DNA from: Mesaphorura yosii
Lineage: Eukaryota > Arthropoda > Collembola > Poduromorpha > Tullbergiidae
Reading direction: 5' to 3'
Length of the DNA stretch: 64,000 bases
NCBI GenBank assembly: GCA_009869945.1
Contig: WIXG01000276.1
Location: forward strand, 43,308-107,307
In this document: one piece after another, positions 1 to 12,414 of the stretch
Layout: each line of letters begins with the position of its first letter
Numbering within the stretch: position 1 is the first letter of the stretch
Notes under the pieces: model-generated
What the model saw: only the letters and a program-made list of their open reading frames with translations
What the model was told of the DNA's origin: nothing
The model's database searches: none
Made by a program: the position numbers and the translations under genes

Positions 1-142
1 TTCTTTATGTTCACGTATTCACGTTCCAGTTTATTGTGGGCCAGCGCTGCCAAGAGCTAAGAGACTGTATCGCACATATATTAAAGTGTGTGTGGCTTCC
101 TCAGCTCAAGTACACGTATTTTGGCTGTACTGTACAAGAAGC

Positions 143-215
143 GCCCGGCTAGCTCAGTCGGTAGAGCACGAGACTCTTAATCTCGGGGTCGTGGGTTCGA
201 GCCCCACGTTGGGCG
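143..215 (+). tRNA. tRNA-Lys (anticodon CTT)
   Basis: A full 73-base cloverleaf can be folded. The acceptor stem GCCCGGC pairs with GTTGGGC through two G-T pairs. The D arm is GCTC/GAGC, the anticodon stem CGAGA/TCTCG with loop CTCTTAA, and the T arm GTGGG/CCCAC. The anticodon CTT at 176-178 reads AAG, lysine. The internal promoter boxes are intact (A box TAGCTCAGTCGG, B box GGTTCGAGC). A run of five T at 221-225 is a normal RNA polymerase III stop. No intron is present. Confidence 0.96.
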
Positions 216-373
216 TCAAACTTTTTGCAGATTCGTTTTTGCATCGGTTCACGAGTTGGCCAGTCCTGCTAACACGCAATACACCTGCATGAGTTTCTGC
301 AATCGGTTGCTGTCTTTTTTACAATTTCTTCGCGTACATTTTGCAAAAAGTCGTCAATTTCGCAAAAAGACAG

Positions 374-446
374 CGCCCAACGTGGGGCTCGAACCCACGA
401 CCCCGAGATTAAGAGTCTCGTGCTCTACCGACTGAGCTAGCCGGGC
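374..446 (-). tRNA. tRNA-Lys (anticodon CTT), inverted second copy
   Basis: The reverse complement of this stretch is identical over all 73 bases to the tRNA at 143-215, with the same stems, loops and CTT anticodon (complement of 411-413). Downstream on its own strand a TTTTT run follows within about ten bases and can stop RNA polymerase III. Both copies look functional. Their flanks share only a short stretch just upstream of the gene, so this is not a long recent segmental duplication. Confidence 0.96.
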
Positions 447-2456
447 GTCTCTTGCGAACGGAACTCAAAAAACGACATCTCGAATCGCTCGCTTGCTGTA
501 AAATAAGAAGTTTATGACCGGGATTAAAATCTAGAGACTGAAACTCATCTGCACTCCAGATCACTCACGCCGCATGCAGCAGCGTGGATAATTTGTGGAT
601 GCAAAGTTTGCAAGGTGAAATTATGCAAAAAACCTAACACACACTTCTAGCCTGAAGCGTGGTCCAATCACTGCCACTTCAGATCTGCCGCAGAATTTGC
701 ACGTTTGCATAAATAATTAATTTTTGGAGATCAACATTGGCAAATTTAAATTAACAAGTTCAATGCGGATGAGGAAGATGCAAAGCGGAAGTATCATATC
801 TTCTGTTGTTCTGTTCTCTTCTGCTCTGTTGTGATCTCAACATGGAACTTCATAATCCCACACTGGAACGATGAGAAAGCGTATGCAAGAAGAGTTGGAA
901 GGAAGAAGGAAGGCTATTTTTAGGATTGGAAACTGGTCCCATCAAAAGAAATGCATCAGAATGAATGAATGCAAGTGCAAGCATTGCGTATTATGGTTGC
1001 GTCTCTATTATGACCCAGGCCAGGCTCGACCGTCCGCCGGCTGCTGCGTCGATTTGTCTTGAATGAATGCACTGGACCACTGGAATCTCTCCTTTTCTAC
1101 ACTGGAGTACTGGAGGATGGCTATTTATAGAATCAAACCTTCACGGCGGCATCGGCATGGCAGAACACAGAAGGTAGAGGGAGAAGAGAAGTCTCGAATC
1201 TCGATGGGCCACGGCCTTTGACTTTGCATGTTATTCATATCAGTAGGCCCGAACTCAGGCTCAAACTAGAGGTCATTAATATTAGGCCAAGGTACGCCAA
1301 CCCACAAGCTAAGGAGCTCAATCTGAATTTGATTTGGAACCAAAACAGTGAGACAAGCCGACCCGAGTCGTGAAGTTCAGTTCCGGAAGGTCCGCCGCAT
1401 TTTGCGTCTCGACATCGCGTCACACGAAGCAGTTTTCGAAGCACTCGACGCAATTCGCAACTGATCCAGATACTTGACGACCCAGGTGAGTTTAATTAAA
1501 GAAGATCCAATTAGGGCGAGGGCGCGTACTTAGAATAGAATGGTTTGGTCTGTGAAGGAAGTAAAGTAAACTACGAAAGTAGGACACGCATGCACGTCAG
1601 CGAGTATCTTCCGTAATTCGCAGTACGTAATTTATCAAGTCGCGTAGTCGCGATTTAAATCAAGCCCAGGCGATGTACTTTCGCTTTTCTTCTCAGCAAG
1701 ATGCAATTTGCACAAGGCACAGTCGTAGCCGCAGTCAAGAAAATTCCTTCTCACAAGTCCGAAGTGAATTTAGTTTAGCGTTCTGGCTCTGATTGGGTTT
1801 TGGATTCTTTTCGGCACTCGCCTTTTCGGGCCTGACATTTAAATATTTGCTGCATATGAAATCAAAGCAATTAATTATGTAATACAAACATAAACAGACA
1901 CACGGCCTCAAGCCTCATATGCAAATAGCAAATAGCAATGCAAACGTACGTACGGATTTAATTCAGGAAGGTTGCTGTTGCTCGCGTGTTTCGTATTCGT
2001 AATCGTATTTTTCGCATTCGCATTGTTGTGAAGTCTTACATAATCGCCTCTTCCTTTATTTTTATTGCTCTTGGTTCGAATTGCATTATTACATGTTTTG
2101 CGTGCATTGTACTCTACTCTGTTAAGCTGATGGCTAATGCTAATGTGCATTTACTTTTACTTTCTTCAGTCAATCAAACCCATCATCTTTCTTGACTTGA
2201 CTTGGCTCTCGGCGGTGACGCTGGCTGACACACATTCGGCATTCCGTCCCGAAGCTTCGTCTCATCTCTTTTCAGCGCCTCGTGCATTTTTCTGCCGCGT
2301 TCGGCTTCTTCTTCGGCGCTTCGGCTCAGCAACGTACGTGCTTTGTGTTGGAAATTGAAGCAAGAATCAGAATCAGATTTCGTCTTGGCAGAGCAGCTGA
2401 TCGCTGATTTCCGGCTTGGAGCCTAAAACTGACGACGCGCCTAAATTATTCTGAAG
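447..2456. other. Intergenic and 5' region, no gene seen
   Basis: No reading frame here has a convincing protein or splice pattern. A good splice donor (CAG|GTGAGT) lies near 1484 on the plus strand. It could end a non-coding first exon, possibly of the peptide gene at 2457, but this is inference. The rest is AT-rich unique DNA. Confidence 0.5.
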
Positions 2457-2849
2457 ATGTCTCATCTCAAGCACGTAAGTTTAGTGCGGAGGGCTCGAAA
2501 TTAATTGCTGACGCTAATTAACCGGTATTTTAATTATTTCGTCCAGATTCTCCCCGCGTCCTGCCTGCACTGCCTCCTCCTCGTTTTCGCCGTGGCGGTG
2601 GTGCTTTCGTTTCCTGTTCCAAGCGCCGATGCCGACGTCACAAACGGGCACTTGAGTCTCCCGAACCGCGCCGTCGGGCTGGAGCGTCTTCTTGGGCTGG
2701 GATTCGTGCTCCCGTACCCGTACTTCCAGAAACCACGGTACAGATACCCTGTCTACGATCGACAAGGGCGTGGCTCCCTCCTGTACGGGTATGGCGGGCC
2801 AGAAACTTACCAGTACAGGGTTTTTACACCTATTGAAGGCCATCACTGA
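2457..2849 (+). CDS. Small secreted Tyr/Pro-rich peptide precursor, unrecognised
   Basis: Two exons (2457-2474 and 2547-2849; donor GTAAGT, acceptor TTTCGTCCAG) encode about 106 residues beginning MSHLKHILPASCLHCLLL. Residues about 5-30 form a strongly hydrophobic signal peptide (CLLLVFAVAVVLSF) followed by an Ala-containing cleavage region. The mature part of about 70 residues is rich in Tyr, Pro, Gly and Leu (for example PYPYFQKPRYRYPVYDRQGR and LLYGYGGPETYQYR). It has no Cys after the signal. This suits an extracellular structural peptide or a cuticle- or neuropeptide-like precursor, but no family is recognised and no clear dibasic amidation cassette is present. An AATAAA at 3047-3052 lies 200 bases downstream. 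CNPPD1 converges from the right, and its own AATAAA is on the other strand at 3112-3117. Confidence 0.6.
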
Positions 2850-3251
2850 TGGGCAGAAGAGAATGTCAATATTTTGCAGTGACAATTTTTTTACGCACGC
2901 CTGTGCCTTTGACCGAATGACACTTCGTCATTCGCATTCGCAACAATTTTTGTACATACTTTTAGTCTGATTTACCGGCTGCTCGGCTGCATTTCCGAAA
3001 ATGTAGAAACGTAGGTAAAAAAATGAGAATGGACGATTTTGACGAAAATAAATCCAAATCACACACACACAAATTTGTGATTGCCGAATAGTAATTTTAA
3101 TTTTATTCTCCAGTTTTCGCCTTTTGGCCAAAATATTTCAAGGAAGGAATTGGGATTTGGCGGCAAATTATTTCTATAATACGACGAGCATTTGGTAACA
3201 TTTCAGTTTTCTGTCAAAAAAAAGCGCGACGAGCTCGCACAATTTCTTAGC

Positions 3252-5102
3252 CTACAACGAAACAAATTGGGCAAATGCATTGAAATGCTGTTGAGGTCTG
3301 TAATTGTTATTCAATTTCCTGTTTCTGGCTGTCGCCGCGCACGAATTGTAATTGTGCCGATTTTTGTAGCCCGTCAACTGATATTTTAGTCGGGTCTCGT
3401 AGGACGAAAGCTCCGTAGGCCCGGGCCCGCTGAATGACCAAACCGCCCCATTTTTGAGAAACTGGCCCAGGCCCGGACCGGAATCAATTTTTGAACACGA
3501 CTCCTGAGATTCTAAATTAAATGCCATCTTAAATGCATTGGTAGAGTTAACATTGCGATTTCCGTTTTTGTAGAAGGTAAAATTCGTCAAGTTGTTTTCG
3601 AGATCAGGAACTTGAAGCAAAGTATCTTCAATTGCATCCTCTTCTTCTTGAGTCAAGCCACCATTGCCATTTCCGTTTCTATTTTTCAAATTTTGTGCCG
3701 GCAGACAATTGCAGTTGTGGTTGTACCCAGATCTTGAAGCCAGAGGAAAGGATGCCGCTGGTGCTTGAACCATCGTTAGAGATCGAGAGAGAAGTAGAAC
3801 CATGCGTGGAGCCACGAAAGAGGAAGTCAGCAGTGTCGTAACCAAAGTCGCGTACGTGATTGACACAGCGACAACGACCTGCGAGAGTAGTGAGAGAACA
3901 TAGTTAATTAATTTAATTCGCCTGGTCCTGCTCGAAGTCAAAGCTCAAACTCAAACGCGATTGTTAACAACTCACCTTAATCGCGTAATCATACACAATT
4001 GGCCAAATTAAGTTCCAAGTTAAAATTGCTTTTGATAGTTTCTCCAGTTCGGTGTAGGTAAAGGATCCACGTTTCTCGCCTTCCTGCTGAGCCAGTCTGC
4101 ACTCCAGATTTTGCAATGCCTTGTCAAATTCGTCTCTGGATACGTTCACATTCCAGTCCTGCAGGCATAATCAACCACGTATGTCACGTAATTTGAATTG
4201 CTTGAAGGCGCTGCGCTACAGCGCGAGCACGAAAAATTAAATATTGTGCTTACGATTGCTGACAAGAAATCTATCTCCAATCTGTTCACGTCTTTCGTTT
4301 CCATTTTGGCCGAAGCAGCCCATTCGTCATTGTAAATTCCACAATCTTCTCCATCATCTTGAATGAATTTGCTTGCCACCAACTAAAGTTAAGTCAAATC
4401 GTTGTACTTTGGTCAATCTTGTAAAAAATTGAACACTTTGTCACCCTTACCAATGAAATGACAAACAACTCCGACGGCTTGATGGATTTCAAGTACGCAG
4501 GATTGTTAGAATGAAGCCTTTCCAGATAAACTAGTGTCATGATCAAAGTTGTTGGCGAAACACAAGCATTGATTCCGATTTCCGAAGCCAATTCCAAATC
4601 CAAAAATTCCAGCGTATCCAGTTTTGTTCCGAGATTGGTGCTTGTAAAAGCGTTAACAGCAAGAACTGGAAAAATGTAAAAATTAATGATTGTCTACACT
4701 CAGTTACTAAAAGAGTGCCATAATCTTACCAGTCAAAGGAAAAGACGGCCTCGAAACTGAAGGCATGTTCTTGGCGTAATACATTGATTTGGTTAATCGT
4801 TGGCTTAGCTGAGTATATTCGTTGAAGTCCAGTCCAGGGCCGCGTTTGTCTTTCTTCGCCATCTTGAAGGGAGATCCAGTTTTCGGAGTGGTAGTTTTAT
4901 CCTTCTGATGATTATTTGGCGAGCAGGAACCCGTAACTACGTCAGCGTCAGCCTTTGGAGACTTTGCTGGTACGCCACGATAATAAGCTTCCCGTTCCTG
5001 CTTAGAACTGCTGGGACTGGGACTTCCAGGCGGCTTGCTTCCGTTACACTTTGGCGACATTTTATCACGCCCAGGACGATCAGACGCTGATTCAGATCCC
5101 AT
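3252..5102 (-). CDS. CNPPD1: CNPPD1-like cyclin-fold protein (cyclin Pas1/PHO80 domain protein 1)
   Basis: Five coding exons on the minus strand (5102-4730, 4665-4451, 4382-4254, 4158-3976, 3878-3252) encode 508 residues. A low-complexity, Ser/Pro/Lys-rich N-terminus of about 100 residues precedes the cyclin-like fold. Motifs resembling vertebrate CNPPD1 are ACVSPTTLIMTLVYLERL, NPAYLKSIKPSELFVISL, LVASKFIQDDGE, IYNDEWAAS and the following DWNVNVSRDEF and YTYTEL-like FTYTELEKLS. A hydrophobic stretch (VVVAVSITYATLVTTLL) follows, as in the vertebrate protein, and may be a membrane segment. The Asn-rich C-terminus is diverged. The start was set at 5102 because a splice acceptor lies 12 bases upstream, with a donor (AAG|GTAAGA) near 5205 ending a leader exon. 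The family is a PHO80-type cyclin with poorly known function. It is divergent from STIL. Confidence 0.88.
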
Positions 5103-5939
5103 GAACCGGTGCCCCTGCGTAAACCAAAGGGCAAGTAACACACATTTAGCTATTACAGCTTTAAAGCCAGATTTCATTAAAATTATGGCTCTAAGACTCT
5201 TACCTTCCAATTTCCAGTGATAAAATGCTCAAAGAAGAAGCAAGCAGAAGCAGGTACGGTTGATCAGTCACAATTCCAAGAAAGACAGTGTGTGTGTGTT
5301 TGGCTTTGCGTAATTTTGCAAGAATGTAATTAGAACTACTGGATTCCGAAAACGTACAGTTAAATCGTTAGTTAGTAAATTAAATCATCGCTTCCGACGT
5401 ACGTGTGGATATACTGAATTCAGCAGCCTAATAAGGAAATACCAGAAAGAATGAAATGGCGAGTGAGCATGACATCATTCGAGCAATCACGAGACCGCAG
5501 CAGCCGAGACACGACAGCCAATCAGAACCCTCGAATTGTCTCCCTCCAATGAAAGCACACGAACTTCAAATGCAGTGAGCCAGGCTTAGTTAAGCGCTAC
5601 GCTGTTGATACTTTTGTCAATGCAGCTGCATATGCCGAAAGCCCAAAATAGTTATCTTTCTTGACATTCTACGCATACTTAATTGGGCAACTTAATTTAG
5701 TTTGGTGAGTATCTGACAATTTGTTGAGTCATTTCACTGCCAATTGCGAGGCGTCGACAAAAGTTTCGGGGTGCCGACTGATTTACTAAAGAGGTAAGAA
5801 AGAATCACAATTCAGCTTTTTGATCTTGGCCAAATAACCCATTTAACTCTAACAGCAATAACAGCAAGACATTTAAACTATTTATTGACTCACTGATTCA
5901 AGGACCAAGTCAAGTCAATTAACTCCTGCTAGATTGGAA
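5103..5939. promoter_or_regulatory. Divergent intergenic region between CNPPD1 and STIL
   Basis: The CNPPD1 leader exon (ending near 5205 on its strand) and the STIL leader must both lie here. No TATA box or other element can be assigned with confidence. The stretch holds no coding frame of its own. Confidence 0.45.
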
Positions 5940-7773
5940 ATGAATACAAGCGCCACCACAAAACCAGCCAACGGCTACGGCCGTGGCCGTGACTGGAGTG
6001 ACATTATGATGCTAATGAATGACCGTGAGCCCCGTCCACCGCTGCGGTTTCCACCGGTCCCCACGCCTTTCAACATGGTAAGCAGTTATCAGTCTATAAT
6101 TCAAGTGCAAGTGCACTGATAAGGTCCGAGTTAAAAAGAAATTGCCAAATTGAGCATGGCCTAAATTGCTATGTTAAGGAAATTCAGGGTTAATTGTTCT
6201 GATCGATTGATTTTCAGGAGAAACCACAACTCACAGTTCCCGATGTATCGCTCATTTTCGATTCGTCATCAGATTCAATTAATACATCGGGACGAACGCT
6301 GGCCGAACAAAATTCCCGCATGTCAGTGAATTCCTCGTCACCATTGCATACTCCACCGGCAAGAACCGCAGCAGCGCCGGCACAGTTTCAGACTAACGGA
6401 CTCAACGGACCATCTCCTCCAGGCCCTGCCCAGGCTTCCGCTCCGTCTTCAGGAAATTCGGAAGCAGCAATTACATTCAAATTGATTAAGCACTTACTCG
6501 ACATGACCAAGGCGCAAGGAAAGCTGATCAAGAAAATGGACGGAGAAATTCAGACTTTGAAGCAAAATGAGGAGAAGCACTTTGCCGAGTTAATGTCAGC
6601 AATTAAAAACGTCAACATCGCTGCTTGTAAAGAAGCCAAGATTGCGAGTAGCACACAAACGGAGACAGTTGCGTTGGCGGCTCATGTTCTGTATCCTGCG
6701 AAAACTGCGAATGCAAACACAAATGTGGAAACGACTTCCGGTGGCTCGGCGGAGGTGAATGAAAATAATGAATCCGGGAACCGCGCTGACTGCCTCGCTG
6801 GAAATAAAGCCAAGGCTGGATCCAGCACTGCAGGTTCGGCAAGAAACAGAATTTTCAGAAAGACAAAGAAGACCAACAGCAACAGCCCACGAAAAGCGAA
6901 CGGGGCGTCTCTGAAAGACACTCAGGTCTCACGTGCGTCTACTAATGGCAATGGCACCAGCGAATGTGCGGAAGATCTGTCAACGTTTCTTCGAGATCTC
7001 GAACTTCCACCGATCGAAGAACAAAGTGCTTTCTCGTCGACGGAAGATTCGTTGCACTCTTTGGGCCCAATTGATTTACAGGATTATAACAACGGAAGGT
7101 AATTCTAATTCATTAATACAAAAATCCACAAGATCTATTTAATTGTTTATAGCATTCGGCATTCATTGAGCGTTGTTTTGCTTTTGTCAATCATTTCAGC
7201 GAGAACATTGGCCCAAGCATCAGCGAATACGAAACTTCCTCATCGTCCGAGGAAGGTGATGGCGATGGTGATGGCGATGCCGATGGAGCTCAGATCGTTC
7301 AACCCACCGTCACCTTTTACAGAAACGTGCTTGGATGTGTAAATCGGATTCTTGATGGCGATTCCTCCAATGCGAATGTCCAGCCTGGACCCACAAACGT
7401 GCAAATGCAAAATCCTCGAGCCACGGGCGACGTGGTTGTGACTTCACAGCAGACAAACATAAACATATCGGCCAACTTCACTCGATCCATCACGGACACA
7501 ACTTTGTACGGATTCCCATCCAACAACTTGTCCTTCGCGACAAAGCAGTACTTGCAGCGCCATGGTTTAGTTCACGGAACCTCACCCAGGCCGAATAAGA
7601 GCGTAGGCGTCGGCTCCCGGGTGGGAGGAGGCAGAGGCCACCAGAACAACAACAATGGCAATGGAAATATGTTTCAGCACAAACCATTTCTCCAGGACGG
7701 AAGCAGCGATTCAAATTATCCGGAACGAATTTTGGATGTCACTGCCTTGAAGAACCAGCCTAAGCTATTTTAA
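5940..7773 (+). CDS. STIL: STIL/Ana2/SAS-5 centriole duplication factor
   Basis: Three exons (5940-6077, 6218-7098, 7200-7773) give 530 residues. The decisive motif is the C-terminal STAN motif: LYGFPSNNLSFATKQYLQRH, near residues 430-450, closely resembles the STAN motif of vertebrate STIL and fly Ana2. That motif binds SAS-6 when phosphorylated by PLK4. A central short coiled coil (ITFKLIKHLLDMTKAQGKLI, continuing as a heptad-like stretch, about residues 105-140) matches the oligomerising coil of Ana2. The protein ends RILDVTALKNQPKLF, like the conserved STIL tail. It is much shorter than vertebrate STIL (about 1290 residues) and close to fly Ana2 (about 420). Low-complexity linkers are typical. 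AATAAA is at 7833-7838. The next gene starts 289 bases after the stop. Confidence 0.9.
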
Positions 7774-8062
7774 TTTATTTCAGATTTTTGCCTTTGCAAA
7801 CTTTCCATGTTCATATTTAATTGTCACTCGTTAATAAACTCATTTTCTTGGATTTTGCGGTTTATTGTCGCCAGGAGATTTTGATTCGAACTGGATAACT
7901 TCCAAACTGCATTCAGATTTGCCTGAATGAAGCAGCTCGACTGTACGCTGGTTTTCATTTCTTTGTGCATTGCTTTTTTCAATTTGACACGGAACTTAGC
8001 AAGTTGCAATTGTAAATCATTTCCCGTTGGCGAATTTGATAGTTCGAGATTTCGAATAAAAA

Positions 8063-11000
8063 ATGAGTGTAAAAATCGTCCCCGACTCTCACACGCAATG
8101 TCCACTCATCCAGGAAATTGGCGGCTACTGCTTCTGCAGGCCGAATCCAACCTCCAAGCAAATTCAGAAGCAGCAGCTCAAAGAAAAACAGCCAATCGTT
8201 TACGATCGGAATAAAATCGTGATTGACTTTGCGAATTATCCACAATTCAAGAATTTGCTTCAGGCTCAGAAGGAATATCATGTGAGAGGAGCTACGAGCC
8301 CCGGAGGAGCTGGCACCAGCACGCGGATTCGCAGGCACTTTATCGAAGTCAACATCGATTTCGGCCTCGTTCCCGTTGAAACAGCTGCCTATCGCGAAAT
8401 TCATGTCGTCGACTCGCAACATCCTGTGAGCAGTCCTGTAATTTAATTGGTTAAACGAAATTAATCGGTAGGGGCTTTATTTCTTTGATTCTGTTTCCAG
8501 AAATTGCACAAACGAATTGACATCCCTTCGCGTAAAGATTTGCCATCAATTTCGACTCTTGGCGCCGGCGTGACCGACAACGAGGCTAAACTGGATTCCG
8601 TATTCCGAATTGTCCTGCCTTCATCTCGAGTTCTTCAAGACGCGGGTGAAGTGACTGAAGTCAAGTCGCCTGGTTTCTTGGTGTTCGGAAACAGCAGTGA
8701 CGGCGGCGCTGGCGACGTGAATGTAACTTACAGTTCCCCGTCGACGTTGACGACACCGCCGAGCCTCAACAAATTCCGAGTCGTCTTCAAGCCGGAGCTG
8801 CCGTCGATGCAATACTCAGAAGTTTACTACGTCTGGGTCGACCAAAATGCTGGAATTGTGCTGAAATGCCAGGGACTTGGCGAAGGTACGTTAATCAGTT
8901 AATTTTATCAGTAGTGAATCTAATCTCATCTCTCCTCCGTGGCTTCGTCTGGTATTTGCAGGACCTCACGTTTGCTTCAGTGTAAATGTGCTAAATTTCG
9001 GAGTCCAATACTACAATGACGTGAAACGGCTGAAACTAAAGATGCACAATCACTCCAACGTGGAAGCGTACTTCCAATTCGATGCTGATAACGAACGGAG
9101 CGTGTTTAAGGTAAGAAGTAAGAATTAATCAGTTCTGCTCGGCTTTTTAATTAAAGCTCAGATGATCTCATTTTATATTGCGCTGCTGTTGTGTCCGTTG
9201 TCCGTTGCGTTTTTCAGATTTGTCCCTTGCAAGGCGCTCTAATGCCTCGTACCCTCCAAACCGTTGAAGTGACCTTCATAGCCCCGAAGCCCCAAACTTT
9301 CTACAAGCGAGTCGTGTGCCTCATTCATCACCAGCACCCGCAATTCGTGGAATTGACCGGCCTCTGCATCCCGAGACCTTTCATTGTGTTGGGTCCCATT
9401 GATTTATGCCTTTCGTCTGCCAGTACCAAGTTTCTGCCTTTGCCGTCAGACAGGTGAATTAGTGAATTTATTCTTAATTATTTTACCGATAGGCCAGATA
9501 AAGTATAATTTGCTGCTATCTTGTAGCAATTCCGAATTTTTTGAGGGCGAGCTACATTACGGAATTCAATTGAGCAAGAGCACCATTGATTTTGGGTTCC
9601 ACACTCCGCAGATGCAATTACAGTCAGACACCGCAAATCCGGCATCTCCGCCACCGCCATCACGGCGTCCGGCGTCCACTGCGGTTCGGATGTCCAGCAT
9701 CTTGCCGTACGACGTCATGGTGGAATGGGTTCAAGGTCTGAATTCGAGTACTTGCGTAAAAATTGCGGCGTTAAACGACTTGATTATTGATTGTCACTGC
9801 GTATTTAGACCCTTCGGGAGTCTTCGAGATCAGTCCCCAATTCACTCTACTGTCTGCCCACCAGTCCATCGCCCTCGAAGTCCATTTCAGTCCGAAGTTC
9901 CCTGAAACGTTCTACAGCGGCCAACTCGAGTGTTACGTGCTTCCGACTGAACGGCTGTGGCCGCATGCTTTTGGCCCGCCATGGGTGTACTACCCGAAGG
10001 ACCAATTCTTGCCTTATCAGCAGGAGGAACATCAAAACGACGAAGACGTCGGTGGTCAAGCTGCCGCTGCCGGTGAAGAAATGAAGCCAGAGCGTCTAAA
10101 GAGCAAGCGAAAGAGTAACATGAAGAAAAAGAAGAGCAGAGTCGACTTGGACGTCGATGTCGAAGGCGATAGAAATCAGATAAGTACGACCAAGCGATCA
10201 GCCATCCAAAGAGGAGCCACGACCGCAAAGGAGCTGGAGCAAGGCCCCGTGAGGGTGACCGTCCTCCAATTCAAGCAGGATCTGGAAGAAAGCATTTCTA
10301 AGCTGGAGGAAGCGGCGTCGGCGTCGCTTCCACGTCCGCTGCCAACCACAAGGACGTCGATCTTCGCTGAGGAGAGACACGCCTTTCCTTTACACTTACA
10401 CATTCGACATTCCGGCTGCGACCCAGGAGAGGATTACAGCCTCGTTCCCCACGAGCTTGGGTCCCCCGACTCCATCGCGTCGCTCGCCGCCGTGTCCGAA
10501 ATAGGAATCAGCCGAACCAGCTTCATTTATCATCACCACCATCATGGCCATCATGTTTCGAGCCTCCCGAAAATTTTCCAAGACAAGGTTGCCAGTGGGT
10601 TGAAGGAATTTGTATCGAAAGCAACAGCAAGTGGACCGTTGGTGTTAGCCAAATCAGGTGTTAGTGTTAAGCTCGAGTTGGAGCCAACAAAGGAGCCGGA
10701 GCCCGAAAATGCAAATGCCATGCAAGATCTGACTCTCAGCTCGCCTTCGCCGTCAGAAATGCCGTCGGAGCTGGCGATTCCTTTATGCATTACGCTGCGA
10801 GTTGCTGGACACACTTTCGAGAGCCTCACTCACATTCCTGTCCCACAATTTCAAATCCCTCGCCAAGTCACAATGCCGCCCACGTGGCCGCTTGCTCCCG
10901 TCTTCCGCTCGTTTATCATCAACAATAGCACCGATTTGCCTCTCTGCTACGAAGTTCAAGTAAGCGAAGACGGTGGCGGTGACAGCGAAGTGTACCACGT

Positions 11001-12414
11001 CAACCCGTGGAAGGGGGCCATTCCAGGAAACTGCCACCAAATCGTCCTCGTTTCGCTCACGCCTCGCCTGTCACACGTCTCCGACTACTCGCAGCACTGC
11101 AACGCGGTTTTCAACCTCAAAGACGAGAACGCCGTCGTTCTGCGAGGCGCTGCGGAGCTGCCCACAATGGAACTCGTCATCCTCCACGTTTCGAAACTCA
11201 ACGAACACGAAATCGTGTGCCCGGAAACGATGCTAGGCTGCGCAAGCGATATGCTGATAGAATTTCGAAACAGTTCCCGATTTCACTACCGATTCTGGTT
11301 CGAACCGACCTCGAAGAAGCACGTCAGCGCCTTCACGCCGATTCCCACTAATGGAATGGTCGCCCCACACGAGACGGTTCGAGTCATCTGGCGCTTTGCT
11401 CCAACGTCCGAGTCTGCATACTTTATCAAATGGTGCATGTGCATGAATGTCTTCCGGGAGGCGAGCGAAATGAGGAAGACGTCGACATCGACGATTTATA
11501 CGAAAGACCTGACGCTCGTCGGAATCGGACGCAGTGTCAAGCTGGAGTGTCGCCCCGCGCTCTTGGACTTTGGCTCGGTGAAGGCGCGCACGAAGAAAGA
11601 AGTTCAGATCGTCGTGAAGAATCCGATGAATGCCATGGCGCATATTCGGCTGCGACTGCGGATTGGCCGCCTTGACGCCGACAGCGAAGGCGACTCGCAT
11701 GGAACGGTAACAAAGTTGACAAAGACAAAGGACCAACTGGCAAAGAAAATCGACCAACTTCGAATTAACCCACTGAATTTTGACCTGGCGGGCGGTCAAT
11801 CTCGGTCTGTCACCGTTACAGTCCTTCCGCATCGAAATTCAGGAGACGCCCAGCTGTATTACATTGAATACGCGCTGGAGCCGACCGCAATCGCAATTAC
11901 AGTTGGAGCTGCAGGCGAGAAAGATTACGAATACAAGAAGCTCTGTGACGTTTCGTTCATTACGCATGCGCAAGATCCGAGCCGTCAAGGCAGCCATGCT
12001 GACGCGGACGACATCGGCAGCAAACCTGCTCAATCGCCTGAGAACCCTGAAGCAAGAACAGCGATGAATCCGCCTCCGCTCGTCCTTCGCATTTGTCGTG
12101 AAGTGATTTCCGATCAGCTTTGGGACACGCTGAACTCCGACACATTCACCTCGGACTTGGGCAGGCTGCTTAAAGGTCCGGCTCCGTTCTACAGCGATTA
12201 CAAGGCGGGCAGAGGCGGCGACGAGGACGCAATCGGCCAAGAACCCAAAAGCTTCAGCGAAAGCAAAGCGAAATATTTTCTTCAGCTTCCTCGTGTAATC
12301 ACCGAATTCATCCTCCAAGATTTGATCCACAATTTGGCACAGGAAGCCACGACGGCGATTTCCACTAGAAACGACCAAGTTTCAGGAAAACACCGGCGCC
12401 ATCGACATCGATAG
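8063..12414 (+). CDS. CFAP65: CFAP65-like axonemal protein with ASH/MSP-type domains
   Basis: Six exons (8063-8425, 8501-8885, 8962-9110, 9218-9453, 9527-9735, 9809-12414) give 1315 residues. Several immunoglobulin-like ASH/MSP repeats can be seen: VLNFGVQYYNDVKRLKLKMH, VCLIHHQHPQFVELTGLC, GVFEISPQFTLLSAHQSIAL and CRPALLDFGSVKARTKKEVQ. They alternate with low-complexity linkers. This design is found in the central-pair and radial-spoke proteins CFAP65, CFAP47 and HYDIN. The order of domains, the LIHHQ...LTGLC segment and the short C-terminal helix (VITEFILQDLIHNLAQEAT) favour CFAP65, but CFAP47 is possible. It is shorter than the vertebrate protein (about 1900 residues). A His run (YHHHHHGHH) lies near 10535. 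AATAAA signals are at 12494 and 12502. The gene implies flagellated sperm or motile cilia. Confidence 0.68.

Larger units (their letters stand above)
143..446. repeat. Inverted repeat made by two tRNA-Lys genes
   Basis: The two 73-base tRNA genes form perfect inverted arms around a 158-base spacer. The genes point toward each other, so their 3' ends and T-run terminators face the spacer. The spacer itself shows no gene. Confidence 0.9.

Noticed and set aside
143-446. Inverted repeat as a transposon (MITE or TIR) end
   Set aside because: The repeat arms are exactly the two tRNA genes and stop at their ends. There is no target-site duplication or transposase.
871-1062. Plus-strand frame of 63 residues near the tRNA genes
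   Set aside because: No splice sites, signal peptide or domain, and length expected by chance.
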